Part shown: positions 28,344-38,434 of the stretch, in pieces
Layout of the letters: every line of letters starts with the position of its first letter
Position numbering within the stretch: the stretch's first letter is position 1
Source: Huiozyma naganishii CBS 8797
Taxonomy: Eukaryota; Ascomycota; Saccharomycetes; Saccharomycetales; Saccharomycetaceae
Reading direction: 5' to 3'
Assembly: GCF_000348985.1 (NCBI RefSeq)
Contig: NC_035932.1
Span: forward strand, 474,563 to 538,562
DNA: 64,000 nucleotides
Notes under the pieces: model-generated
What the model saw: only the letters and a program-made list of their open reading frames with translations
Database searches by the model: none
Told to the model about the DNA's origin: nothing
Position numbers and translations under genes: made by a program

Positions 28344-29198
28344 TCATATGAAGTTGTACTGGTCCAAAAAATCTCTGATAATTTCCCAATAGCCGTCTTG
28401 CAAAATAGTATCGTTATGGTGGCCAGTGGGGAATTCGAAAATACGCTTTGCGGTTGACGTACACAGTTCAAATAGCTTCTTCATGTGGGATGGCGGGACA
28501 ATTTCATCCCGTAACCCACTTAAAAACAGGAAGGGCGAGCTGGGGCTGCACTGAGAAATAACGTCTTCTGATTTCCAAAGTTCGTGACACATAAATGCAA
28601 ATTTAGACAAGATGGGGAACATGTATGGGATCACTTTTGTGATACTTAAAAACGTATTCTCCAAAATCACACCGTCGATCAATGATGGGTACTTTGATGC
28701 AATGTATATGGCATTCGCACCACCGAGAGAGCGACCGTACAATACGAGCTTTCTTTTCTTGTGAAATTCGTTGGTAGCCAAATAAGAGATTGCACGATCT
28801 GCATCCATTTTCAACCCTGCTTCTGATGGTGATCCCTCAGATAGCCCGTAACCTCTATAAGAGTAGATGAATACGCTCAAACCAAACTGACGATAGAAGA
28901 GCTCGATAATCGGAATGAAATACCCTATATTCCCCGCGTTGGGACACAGAATGACAATAGTTGTCTTGGAGTTCGGGTTCTTGACATCAAATGCATCAAT
29001 CTTAACACCATCCTTCGTAATCAGCCGCACCCTGTCATATGGTATGTTCCTGATATCCGGTGTGTCGACGTGCTTCCGTGCGTCTTGTGCCCATGATGGA
29101 TACACCAATCGATTCTGGAAGAGGTAGAGTGCGCTCATGGAGACGGTAGAAAGAGCTAGCAGCCCTCCAAATATTATTCGAGCGTATTTAAGCCACAT
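28344..29198 (-). CDS. Alpha/beta hydrolase of the Bem46/ABHD13 family (YNL320W)
   Basis: Membrane-anchored serine hydrolase of unknown substrate. The product is 284 residues, the same length as S. cerevisiae YNL320W. A single N-terminal membrane anchor lies at about 9-28 (IIFGGLLALSTVSMSALYLF), followed by an alpha/beta-hydrolase fold: nucleophile elbow GRSLGG (Ser at about 151), acid near LSGLRDEIVPP, and the catalytic His in PTGHHND. The family is linked to polarity and secretory-pathway membranes in other fungi, but its chemistry is unknown. Tandem with VNX1, as in the YNL320W-YNL321W order. Confidence 0.93.
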   Translation of the reverse strand: MWLKYARIIFGGLLALSTVSMSALYLFQNRLVYPSWAQDARKHVDTPDIRNIPYDRVRLITKDGVKIDAFDVKNPNSKTTIVILCPNAGNIGYFIPIIELFYRQFGLSVFIYSYRGYGLSEGSPSEAGLKMDADRAISYLATNEFHKKRKLVLYGRSLGGANAIYIASKYPSLIDGVILENTFLSITKVIPYMFPILSKFAFMCHELWKSEDVISQCSPSSPFLFLSGLRDEIVPPSHMKKLFELCTSTAKRIFEFPTGHHNDTILQDGYWEIIRDFLDQYNFI

Positions 29199-29444
29199 TT
29201 GAATGCTTCGATGCCTCTTCCACGCTAACGTGTCTGACCTTTTGTACCGATGAGTCTAGATGCCTTTACAGTAAGCCAATTTTTAGTATTGATCGAAAAA
29301 TAAAAAATATCAACGTTAAGCATTAACGACCAAAACTCTTACATCTTTAAATAATGCAAGTATTTATTCAAAGACTAATCCCATCATAGAATGTATAGGT
29401 ATACAAATTATTGTGTTTAAATATTGTTTTTGTGACGTGATGCT

Positions 29445-32339
29445 TCAAATTATGTCCTTAATCACGCCCTGGGAATAGAACCCAAAGATAATGATGATGT
29501 ACATGAGGATCAACACGGAACCCTTGAAATAATTAGACTTCCCCTCAGCGTATAGGTAAGTAAACATGAAAATGCTTGCCATAGTTCCAATCAGATCCCA
29601 CGTGGGGAACACCATTGGAAACATCTGCTCTCTGATACTGATACTAGAAGGTTCTTTGTTCCAGGTGTACATGATTGAGTACAGCACTAATGCTGGGATC
29701 TGTAGGAGGCAAACCTGTAATGCATAAGCAGACCCAATTTCCATCGAGAGGGCAACATTCCCATGAATGGCAAACGAGATGGCGTTCAAGAACTCCGTGG
29801 TGTTGGGGACTAGCGCAAAAATAGTCAACCCGAGGAATTTGGGATTTAAAGAGGGGAAATCCTCTAACACTGAGTCCACACAGGCAACCAAAATTTCTGC
29901 TATAATGGCGTACAGTAGTGTTGCCACGAGTAGAATCCAAGTGGATTTGGATCGCGACCAATTAGGTGCGTCGTGACCGCCATTGTTCTCCTCTTCCCCG
30001 GCGGGTTGTTGATTTCCTTCCTGTTGATTGTCATTAGCGTCCTTTGAGGCATCACCAATTGGCAATTCCCAAATCATCTTGGCATGCGTTCTCAAAGTAA
30101 ACCACAAACCAATTGCATATGCCAAGAAGAGGACAACTGCACACGAAACAGACATTGGTTGGATGATGTGAGTAAACAGTTTATTGTGTTTCAAAGCTGG
30201 CCTAGTAAAATAACAGTGCTCGTACGTGATCGCTTTAGCGACACTACTGACGGATAGTCCCAATGCGTTCTCTTCGTCTCTGCATTTAACGGTGTAGCCA
30301 CCGTATATCTCATATAAGATAGTTGGGACAAACATGACAATCATGGAAAAGATCAACAACGCGGAAGATACACCTGCACTCGCTGGGTTGTACCGTTGCG
30401 TCTTTCTATTCAAGGCGCCTCCACACATGGAGAGGCCTGGAAGTAGTAATACTGCACCCAGCACAGACCCAATCATGGAACCTTCGACAAGCAAACCTTT
30501 TCTTTGGTTTAGCGCCACACAGTATAGGTAAACTTCTACAATTGTCGAGAAGAACGCGTTTATTACGGCACCTACACCCATTGAGGTTTGTGCTGAGATG
30601 GATGCCACAGCTTGACCAATGTAGAAGGCCAGTGGAATGATAGAGATTAAACAGAGGGTGAAAATCGTCGATTCGTTACTCAGCCATGACGAACACCCAA
30701 GATATTTTTTCACCAGGTAGAAGTCACATATTGTGAAGAAGACCAAAGATATCAAGTTCACCACTATGACGTTTGTTCCGTCTACGGTAAATTTGTAGTA
30801 GTGCCATCCTGCGCAACGGAATGTGCACAGTAAAATGTTCTTACTCTCGTCTATTCTCACAGCAGTATCGTTCCTGTTAGTGTTTGAGATGTTTTTGAAA
30901 CCCAGTGCCAGTGGATGTTTCCTCAAGTGGTATAGCAAATTCCACAAAATGTTACTCATTGGAATCGTGAACACCACGAGCCATAACAGAAGGGATAGCA
31001 CTAGGATCACAGGTTCCAAAATAAGGTGGAAGAGAACGTAGAAGTAGATTCTCCCAATGGTCCACTTACCTCTACCGAAGTATCTTCTTTGGCTGGTATT
31101 CAATGCCTCGCGTTGTTCTTCCGTCAAACGCTCGTTGTCCCCCAGCGAGGGTCTCTGGCTTGTCATAAAATTTTGAATAGAGCCGTATGACGGGTGCGGA
31201 TTATTTGAGTGGGATGCGATGGTTTGCGATTGATGGAAAAAAAGTTTGTTGCTGTACGATGTGACCCATTTATAGAACTGCTGGACGCTAATACCTTCAT
31301 CTCTATCCTCTTGCAGGTAATTTTCATCCGGGTTCATGTAAACCACTTTCCCGAAGGGCGACAACAGGTACCGTGCGAGCTTAAAGAACACCATTGAGTA
31401 GTCTCTTGCCGATTTAGTGAAAAGACCGAGCGTACAAACAAGTATCCCAGCAATGGTGAACAGCGAGCACAGGAAAAGTCCCGATGTCAGGGACCATATC
31501 CAGTTTGTTAAATGTACTGACCAGTCGATTTGCTTGAAATTGGTTTCATGGATATCTTCAGCAGCTGCCCTCTGCACGGATCTCATCTTCTTGTACAGTG
31601 CCGGTTTCCAAATTCTGATACCGAACGGGTGTGTCTTGTTAATGGCATCCTGTCTTTCCCGCAAAGTGTAAGACTCGAGGGACGAGGCGGAGGAAACTCT
31701 GTCTCCAGCGTCCTCGAGGTCCGAGTCGTGCGGCGAGACCAATTCCTCGATAGTGACATCTTGGTCTGGACTGTCCAGGGATTGGTGGAGGACGTAGTGG
31801 TCGAGACTAGACCCTCCAGCATGGGCCCCACCGTTCTTGGCTCCACTGTTTGCGAAATCAAACCCGAGTCCCGAATCCGGTGTAGTCAAACCTGCGAGTT
31901 TCGACAAACTTCTATGGACATTCAACTTTGGCCTGCACGGTCTCTTGGAGTTTGCATTGCCCGCATCCTTTTGGCGTACAGTTTTCTGGGAGTCTAACGT
32001 TTCAACGATGGAGCCCGGTGGACCCAAAGGTCCCTGCGGGTCCGCGGGCGATGGCGTCTGCCTTTGAGATACAGATGAGGAGTGCTGCCTTTGCCCATCC
32101 TGGTTCACTGGTGGCGCTGACCTCGTCGGTTGAAGATGCAACAGCGACTTCTTATCCTTCAAAGCGATTCGCAACCCATCCTGCAGACCTTCGAGATACC
32201 TAATATCTTTCTGGACCTCGTCCGGATCGTCGTCCACACTAAATACACGACGCCCATGCTCAGAGGGAGCGTTCCCATTAGATGAAACCCCAGCATGACT
32301 ATGCGAGTGGCCCAATTCAGGCTTGCGCTGTTCAGACAT
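29445..32339 (-). CDS. VNX1: Vacuolar monovalent cation/H+ antiporter Vnx1
   Basis: CAX-family transporter that exchanges Na+ or K+ for H+ at the vacuolar membrane. The 964-residue protein (S. cerevisiae 908) has a long cytosolic Ser/Gln/Pro-rich N-terminus (about 1-230) and the DUF307-type segment HPFGIRIWKPALYKKMRSVQ. At least twelve hydrophobic segments lie between about 280 and 960. The two cation-exchanger alpha repeats are visible: GVGAVINAFFSTIVEVYLY in the first half and LVPNTTEFLNAISFAIHGNVALSMEIG in the second. In the first repeat the usual GNxxE signature reads NAFFSTIVE, the variant typical of Vnx1 rather than Vcx1. Confidence 0.95.
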   Translation of the reverse strand: MSEQRKPELGHSHSHAGVSSNGNAPSEHGRRVFSVDDDPDEVQKDIRYLEGLQDGLRIALKDKKSLLHLQPTRSAPPVNQDGQRQHSSSVSQRQTPSPADPQGPLGPPGSIVETLDSQKTVRQKDAGNANSKRPCRPKLNVHRSLSKLAGLTTPDSGLGFDFANSGAKNGGAHAGGSSLDHYVLHQSLDSPDQDVTIEELVSPHDSDLEDAGDRVSSASSLESYTLRERQDAINKTHPFGIRIWKPALYKKMRSVQRAAAEDIHETNFKQIDWSVHLTNWIWSLTSGLFLCSLFTIAGILVCTLGLFTKSARDYSMVFFKLARYLLSPFGKVVYMNPDENYLQEDRDEGISVQQFYKWVTSYSNKLFFHQSQTIASHSNNPHPSYGSIQNFMTSQRPSLGDNERLTEEQREALNTSQRRYFGRGKWTIGRIYFYVLFHLILEPVILVLSLLLWLVVFTIPMSNILWNLLYHLRKHPLALGFKNISNTNRNDTAVRIDESKNILLCTFRCAGWHYYKFTVDGTNVIVVNLISLVFFTICDFYLVKKYLGCSSWLSNESTIFTLCLISIIPLAFYIGQAVASISAQTSMGVGAVINAFFSTIVEVYLYCVALNQRKGLLVEGSMIGSVLGAVLLLPGLSMCGGALNRKTQRYNPASAGVSSALLIFSMIVMFVPTILYEIYGGYTVKCRDEENALGLSVSSVAKAITYEHCYFTRPALKHNKLFTHIIQPMSVSCAVVLFLAYAIGLWFTLRTHAKMIWELPIGDASKDANDNQQEGNQQPAGEEENNGGHDAPNWSRSKSTWILLVATLLYAIIAEILVACVDSVLEDFPSLNPKFLGLTIFALVPNTTEFLNAISFAIHGNVALSMEIGSAYALQVCLLQIPALVLYSIMYTWNKEPSSISIREQMFPMVFPTWDLIGTMASIFMFTYLYAEGKSNYFKGSVLILMYIIIIFGFYSQGVIKDII

Positions 32340-32391
32340 GCCCTATTATAATAATAAAAGGAACAGATACAAGCTCTCGACGTAGCGAAGG

Positions 32392-32411
32392 ACACACACA
32401 CACACACACAC
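32392..32411 (+). repeat. (AC)n dinucleotide run
   Basis: Ten consecutive AC units about 55 bp upstream of VNX1, in its promoter region. Length variation would not affect a protein. Confidence 0.9.
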
Positions 32412-32554
32412 TAACCTAGATAACTGTCTTCTACCGAAGTGCCGTTCCAGTTACAGGCTTCCCATGCGATGACCAGAACCGAGGAGAGCGGGGAGGGAAC
32501 CTGTTGGATCTGTTTGCCTTGGGAACCTTTATCAGTATATATAACTGGAGACAA

Positions 32555-32756
32555 TTTCCCCTTTTGGGCCAGGTATTTCCCCTTAAAGTAATTGCATACC
32601 GCATCGGGAAACCTACCGCTTTGGGACATTTTAACACACTTTCCCTTTGGGAAACTACTACCCAAAGAATTAATATGTTTACCAAATAGGAAGCATGTTT
32701 ACCAAAGAGGTAACTAATTTCCCAGAATAGAAATTTATTCTAAACGCGACGCGAAA
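32555..32756 (+). promoter_or_regulatory. Cluster of near-palindromic elements upstream of KRE1
   Basis: The VNX1-KRE1 divergent region (32340-33120) contains TTTCCCCTTTTGGG at 32555-32568, the perfect palindrome TTTCCCTTTGGGAAA at 32640-32654, TTACCAAATAGGAA at 32679-32692 and TTACCAAAGAGGTAA at 32699-32713. The last two sit in a 16-bp direct repeat (ATGTTTACCAAA...) spaced 20 bp apart. An SCB core CGCGAAA is at 32750-32756, and a Reb1-like TTACCCG at 32765-32771. The TTWCC-N5-GGWAA pattern recalls Mcm1 sites but is one base short in the spacer. KRE1 is the likely target; VNX1 could share them. Confidence 0.4.
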
Positions 32757-33120
32757 CGGGAAAATTACCCGAATTTGCACGGTTTTCATTTCTTTTTTTA
32801 CTTTTTTCTCTATTCCTCGAGAAGCAGCGGTTTCGAGGCAGAAAGTTGCAAAGTTTGACCAGCTTGAGAGGACTTGATCAGTGGATAGCGCACAACAGAC
32901 ACTCAATACAGACTTGGTACTGCCTTAGCACATTTGCTACATTGCCTGTGCAGTCTTTGAAGAGTCCTTTTCCCGTTTTTTATTCCATTTCTACCTCAGT
33001 TGGTACAAAAAGTGAGTGGTTCCACCCCCCCGGCCATATATTTGATTTGTTCAAGTTTGCTAGCACAGGTTGGTGATTGCTCTTTGGATACTACTTCTCT
33101 AGGATCACACTCGATACAGT

Positions 33121-34279
33121 ATGGCTACGGTGCTACGCTTCATATCTAGCCTGCTGCTGCTGAGCCCCGCAGTGCTCGGTGCAGTGACTACACGGGTGAT
33201 CGTGACCACAGACGTGGCCGGTGTGCCCAGCACCATCACTTCTGTGTATGATCCTGCGGTGGCTGCTGCCGCTGCAGGTGTTGCAGCGGCTGATACAGCC
33301 ACGGATACAGCAACTGGTACTACTACGACGCCTGTGGCAGCTGTCTGCAGTTGCAGCCGCTGCAACACCGCTGAATCCTATTACCTCCGTGATAGTCCAG
33401 ACAGCAGCAGATGGGAGTTTACAGACAGTCACCAATTTGTACACACCTATAGTCACTGCCATGTTGTCGACTAATCCAGCAGGTGCAGTCGTCACGGTTA
33501 CTGCAACGACGACGCCAGGTTTACCTGGGACTGCCGCCACGGCAGTAGATCCAGCTACGCCCGCTACGCTGAGAACTTTACCCGCTGTGACTACCGCAAT
33601 GGTACAAACAGCTGCAGACGGTTCGTTGCAAACGGTCACTAAAGTGTACAGCCCAATCCTAGCCACGATGCTTTCCACAAACCCAGCAGGTGCTGTCGTG
33701 ACTGTTACTGGAACGACTACACCAGGTGTAGTCCCCACCACTAGCGCAGCCACGGCGACATCCACAGCAGGGTTGATTACTAAAGTCATCACGTCTACAT
33801 TACCCAACGGTGGCCTGACTATTTACACCACAGCGTTGCCTACGACTCAAAAAACTACGCTTACAGAGGACAAACCTTTGGCAAACCCTAACCATAGACC
33901 AGACCCTACTACATCGTACACGCCATTGCTCTCCTCTCCAGTCACAACCCTCTCTTGGCAAAGTTACATCACCATAACAGAAGGTACCACCACTTACACT
34001 ACAAGCCACTCACCTATCATCATCTACGTCACAATCACGCGAGACGGTGCAGTGATGACCCCATCGACAACTTTCATCCAGAGATTCAGCTCTCAGTACA
34101 CATCTGTCGCCACATTTGCCTCAGGGTCCATCGGGTTGGGCTCCATCAGTGGTAGAATTGGAGTCGTAAAGACGAATCTGCAAAGCACAATAGACAACAA
34201 TAGAGGTGCGAACTCGTTCCACTTGCAAGCAACCTCTCTGTTCGGTGCATTCATTCTGCTACTATCCTGGGTTTTATGA
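33121..34279 (+). pseudogene. KRE1: Kre1-like GPI cell-wall protein, reading frame broken by one base
   Basis: Kre1 is a GPI-anchored protein needed for beta-1,6-glucan assembly. The first frame begins with signal peptide MATVLRFISSLLLLSPAVLG and the Kre1 N-terminus AVTTRVIVTTDVAGVPS. After TTTTPVAAV (about 33345) that frame becomes unnatural and stops at 33474, while the next frame continues with AVAAAATPLNPITSVIVQT. It runs through two near-identical 45-residue repeats (33386-33520 and 33593-33727), an ITEGTTTYTTSHSP region, and a C-terminal GPI hydrophobic tail ending at 34279. The shift lies between about 33343 and 33365 and needs one base removed (or two added). True mutation, sequencing error or frameshifting cannot be separated here. 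Position between VNX1 and FIG4 matches YNL322C. Confidence 0.8.
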
Positions 34280-34419
34280 GAAGACCGACGGCAGGGCTTC
34301 TCCGTGATGTGGTATATACACATACACTCACACATACGTTTAAATACATAATGTTTTTAACAACATATTTTTATTACTATCTTTTGATTGGGATCGTTAT
34401 GATCTGTGTGGGACACTCT

Positions 34420-37140
34420 ATGGAATGTTGCCCACCCTCCAGTCACCTTGCAATGGACCCCCCAGGGAGTCTACATGAGGATGTTCTTTCAGGGAACAAC
34501 ATGTTCGGCAAACAGCCACTGTCTGCCTTCTCAACGAAACAACGCAAAACCACTAAGTTTACACTGACCAAATATACCATTTATGAAACTCAAGAGAGAA
34601 TGTACATAGTGGGCTCAAATAAACGGGAATCAATGTTCAGAATACTGGAGATTGATCTTTCTGTCCCGGAAGATGAACTGGCCGTGTTGGAGGACAACAT
34701 TTTCTTCACCAGGAGTGAGATTATGGATGTTCTGGCTCAGTTGGAGAATGCGAGTGATTCCGGGCTCAATAAGAAAGTTACTGGGTACGGCCTCTTGGGG
34801 TTTATAAGATTTACCTCGTGTTATTACCTTGTAGTAGTTACAGAGTGCAGTCAGGTGGCCGTCATCGGAGGTCATTCTGTGTTTCACATCGACGCTACAG
34901 AGCTGATCCCCATCTCAAACAACTACAAGAAACCAGATAAGTATTCGAACGAAGCCAAACTAATTTCATCCTTTTCAAGCTTGGATCTCACTAAAACCTT
35001 TTATTTCAGCTACACCTACGATATCACAAACACCTTACAAACAAACATGTTGAGAGAGAAATTAAGGGCCGTTGACCGGTCAGATATTTCTATCCCTTCA
35101 GGAATATCAAGTTACAACGAAATGTTCATGTGGAATAACAACCTTCTGAGCCCCCTATTCAATTGCTTTGATGCTGTGCATGACTGGTTCCAATGCATCA
35201 TTCATGGTTTCATAGATCAAGTAAACGTTTCCATTTACGGGAAAAGCATACATATAACGCTGATCGCTCGAAGGTCACACCATTTTGCTGGCGCAAGGTT
35301 CTTGAAGAGAGGCGTCAATACAAAGGGGTTCGTTGCAAACGAGGTAGAAACAGAACAAATTGTCTCGGACATGATTCTAACATCTTTTCATGAGCCTGGG
35401 AACGGATTTTTCGATTCAGATTGTTATACATCTTTTGTTCAGCACAGGGGATCCATACCATTGTATTGGACACAAGAAGCTTCGAATTTAACAACCAAAC
35501 CACCCATCGAAATCAATGTGCTTGACCCATATTTCAGTCCTGCGGCCCTTCATTTCGATAAACTATTTCAACGCTACGGTGGGGGCACAATCCAAGTCCT
35601 TAACCTGATCAAAACAAAGGAAAAGAACCCAAGAGAAACTAAATTGCTGGTGGAATTTGAGGAGTGTATTTCGTACCTCAACATGCATTTACCAGAGACG
35701 AGGAAAATAGATTACACGTCGTGGGATATGAGCAGAGCATCGAAACAAGATGGCCAGAAAGTTATAGAATTTTTAGAAAGCTACGCACTAAAAACCATTT
35801 TGGAGACGGGCATCTTTCATAATGGGAGAGATTTCCAGACAACGAATATTCAACAAGGGATTTGCAGGAGCAACTGTATCGACTGTCTAGACAGAACAAA
35901 TGCTGCTCAATTTGTTATCGGCAAAAGAGCTCTTGGAGAACAACTGAAACAGTTAGGTATAGTAGAAGACACATACCTAGAATATGACTCCGATATTGTT
36001 AACATTCTAACTGAGCTGTTTCATGATTTGGGGGACACCATTGCTCTCCAATACGGTGGATCTCATCTGGTAAATACCATGGAAACTTACCGGAAAATAA
36101 ATCAATGGAGTTCGCATTCTAGAGATATGGTTGAAAGCATAAAGCGGTTTTACAGCAACTCGTTTATTGATGCACAGAGACAGGACGCCATCAACCTATT
36201 TCTGGGGAACTATGTTTGGAGAGAGCAAGGTACACCTATCTGGGAATTAAACACAGATTTCCATCTACATAACGACTATCTTATGGATGGTCCTAAAAGA
36301 AGCTACACACATTGGTGGAACGACTACCATCTTCAAAGCCTTGGCGATCTACTACAGAAAGAGATCATCCTTAAGGGCAACGATGTAAGTAAAGCTAAAC
36401 TGGCAATGAATGTAAGGGGCTACCCAGGCGCATTTGACAACTACTGGAACGAGTATTACCTGCCTCGTACGGTGACTTGGATCCAAGATCTTTTTGCCTT
36501 CAAAATGAACTCGACTCGTCGGTATCAATCCTCAAAGAAGCAAAAAGATGTTACTTCACCCTTCGAATCAAGGAAGCAGAGTTGGATAAACAAGAAACTA
36601 AAGGGAATTGCACCACACAAGGATGATACCGGGCCGGTCATTACAGAGAGCGATGAGTTAATATTGGCAAAGACAATAATATCTGGGGCTACTGTATCTG
36701 ATGAACCAACACCTTGGGAAACAGAGTTTCGACTGTCTCTATATCATCTACGAGGGGTATTGGAAAGCCGGAATAACTTAGAAAATAATTTTGGAAGCTA
36801 TTCCGCAATCGATAACCCAGTATTCGCTGGAGACTACAACGTCGTGGATCTGGAGACAACAAGCATTGATAGCGCGCTCTCTGCCGGAGAGATTCGAGGT
36901 GGAGCTTTTTCCGAAGAGGTAGAAACTGATCCAACTTTTCAATCCCGAAGTTACTTCCATGTCACCCCAGTGAATGTTCAATACTACGAGCACACCGACT
37001 CTCATGTAGCGGACAATCTTACTCAGTTGGGGGAATATACAGATTACCTGGATTTCAAAAACTTGAAAGTAGATTCCTGCGACATGAAACTCTACAACGA
37101 CATGACAAACGTCACTCCACGGGAAAACCTCGTCTTGTAA
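34420..37140 (+). CDS. FIG4: Phosphoinositide phosphatase Fig4
   Basis: Sac1-domain PI(3,5)P2 5-phosphatase that works with Vac14 and Fab1 on the vacuole, where it both degrades and stimulates PI(3,5)P2. From the ATG at 34420 the product is 906 residues (S. cerevisiae 879). The N-terminal Sac domain starts at [21 protein letters not shown] and holds the catalytic CX5R motif in [12 protein letters not shown]. Further conserved blocks are [23 protein letters not shown] and RYFSVDFRQD-like residues ([18 protein letters not shown]). The C-terminal part is Fig4-specific. Other in-frame ATGs lie at 34276 (overlapping the KRE1 stop), 34351, 34399 and 34453; upstream ones would add a hydrophobic stretch. 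LEM3, expected before FIG4, is absent. Confidence 0.93.
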   Translation: MECCPPSSHLAMDPPGSLHEDVLSGNNMFGKQPLSAFSTKQRKTTKFTLTKYTIYETQERMYIVGSNKRESMFRILEIDLSVPEDELAVLEDNIFFTRSEIMDVLAQLENASDSGLNKKVTGYGLLGFIRFTSCYYLVVVTECSQVAVIGGHSVFHIDATELIPISNNYKKPDKYSNEAKLISSFSSLDLTKTFYFSYTYDITNTLQTNMLREKLRAVDRSDISIPSGISSYNEMFMWNNNLLSPLFNCFDAVHDWFQCIIHGFIDQVNVSIYGKSIHITLIARRSHHFAGARFLKRGVNTKGFVANEVETEQIVSDMILTSFHEPGNGFFDSDCYTSFVQHRGSIPLYWTQEASNLTTKPPIEINVLDPYFSPAALHFDKLFQRYGGGTIQVLNLIKTKEKNPRETKLLVEFEECISYLNMHLPETRKIDYTSWDMSRASKQDGQKVIEFLESYALKTILETGIFHNGRDFQTTNIQQGICRSNCIDCLDRTNAAQFVIGKRALGEQLKQLGIVEDTYLEYDSDIVNILTELFHDLGDTIALQYGGSHLVNTMETYRKINQWSSHSRDMVESIKRFYSNSFIDAQRQDAINLFLGNYVWREQGTPIWELNTDFHLHNDYLMDGPKRSYTHWWNDYHLQSLGDLLQKEIILKGNDVSKAKLAMNVRGYPGAFDNYWNEYYLPRTVTWIQDLFAFKMNSTRRYQSSKKQKDVTSPFESRKQSWINKKLKGIAPHKDDTGPVITESDELILAKTIISGATVSDEPTPWETEFRLSLYHLRGVLESRNNLENNFGSYSAIDNPVFAGDYNVVDLETTSIDSALSAGEIRGGAFSEEVETDPTFQSRSYFHVTPVNVQYYEHTDSHVADNLTQLGEYTDYLDFKNLKVDSCDMKLYNDMTNVTPRENLVL

Positions 37141-37304
37141 TATGCATACCAAGCAATCCGTCATCTAGTGTTCTAACATATATACATATTCATATTTCAT
37201 ACTCCTCTCTATTTGAATACAAAAAATGATTGATTCTATATAGTAAAAACTAGTTCACAAGCACAAAACTGGATATTGACATTTAGAAGGATAAGGAGGG
37301 CTTT

Positions 37305-38291
37305 ATGGTCTCAGTAACCTCCCTATTTCCCAAGGTACTGACCGTTACTTTGTTTGCTGTTACAGGATACCTTTGTTTAGAGCATGTTGACGTGTTATCA
37401 CCCTGCGTTGTGGATCCTATAGTATTCCTCATGGTTAGTTTAGCACTTTATACATACTTCCGCGTCATTAACGTTGGGCCTGGATACCCAAGTGACTTCC
37501 CCGCACTCAAGGTTTTGGATATGAGTGCTGCAGAGGCTGGAACAGAGCTACCCCCAGAGTACCTCACAAAACGGTCTTTGACCGTGAAGAAAGATGGCAG
37601 ATTTAGGGTATGCCAATCCTGTCGGTATTGGAAACCGGACAGGTGCCATCACTGTTCCAGTTGTGATAGATGTATACTGAAGATGGACCATCACTGCCCT
37701 TGGATTGCAGGATGCGTTGGATTTCGGAACCAAAAGCTATTCATCCAGTTTCTGCTCTATACCACTGCCTATGCCATATTTGTTTTATCGATGACATCTG
37801 TACAGCTGTATCGATGGTTTTACAATGATAAGTTTCAAGAAGAGCTGATATCTGGGTATTTACTGTTCCTTTGGATTTTCTCTCTAGTGGTCTTCATTGC
37901 CATGACGCTTTTCTCTGCATTTAGTGTGTCCCAAGTACTCAAAAATCAAACAACGATTGAAATGTACGGTGTACAACGCTGGCGTAACCAGGCCAGGATT
38001 CTTGGAGATCAACAGGCCTCCCTACATGATGTTAACATTTTTAACCTCGGCTCTTGGCGGAAAAATTGGGATGAAGTAATGGGGCACACTTTATATGAAT
38101 GGCTTCTTCCCATAACAGTCTACAAGCACCATTTAGGTGGGCATAGCTTGGATAACCAAGGTGTTTTTTTCCGCGTTGATTTACAATTGAACCAGAGTAT
38201 TTTAGAAAGCGCAAACCTTCAGGAGAGATTGACCAGACGGGTCACTCCACGATCGTCTTTGGACGTTGATTCACGACCCTTAATTCGATAA
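37305..38291 (+). CDS. PFA3: DHHC palmitoyltransferase Pfa3
   Basis: Vacuolar protein S-acyltransferase; in S. cerevisiae it palmitoylates Vac8. The 328 residues (S. cerevisiae 336) show four membrane segments, two on each side of the cysteine-rich domain. That domain reads RVCQSCRYWKPDRCHHCSSC at about 101-120, then the catalytic DHHC at 128-131 in KMDHHCPWIAGCVGF. A TTxE-type motif is present after the last membrane segment (NQTTIE). Tandem with FIG4, 165 bp apart, as in YNL325C-YNL326C. Confidence 0.95.
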   Translation: MVSVTSLFPKVLTVTLFAVTGYLCLEHVDVLSPCVVDPIVFLMVSLALYTYFRVINVGPGYPSDFPALKVLDMSAAEAGTELPPEYLTKRSLTVKKDGRFRVCQSCRYWKPDRCHHCSSCDRCILKMDHHCPWIAGCVGFRNQKLFIQFLLYTTAYAIFVLSMTSVQLYRWFYNDKFQEELISGYLLFLWIFSLVVFIAMTLFSAFSVSQVLKNQTTIEMYGVQRWRNQARILGDQQASLHDVNIFNLGSWRKNWDEVMGHTLYEWLLPITVYKHHLGGHSLDNQGVFFRVDLQLNQSILESANLQERLTRRVTPRSSLDVDSRPLIR

Positions 38292-38434
38292 TGTGAAAAT
38301 GATTAAACTGAATGGTACAATGAATAGTATACGTAAATAAACTTTTATAAAGGAGAATAAAATTCTTGAAATGTCCTGATAGATGAGAGTAGATACATTT
38401 TTTTGTTCAAAATAATGTTTGATGCAAGATCGTC

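Noticed and set aside
32640..32654. Canonical Mcm1 (ECB/P-box) site
   Set aside because: The half-sites are separated by five bases, whereas Mcm1 sites need six, so the match is not exact.
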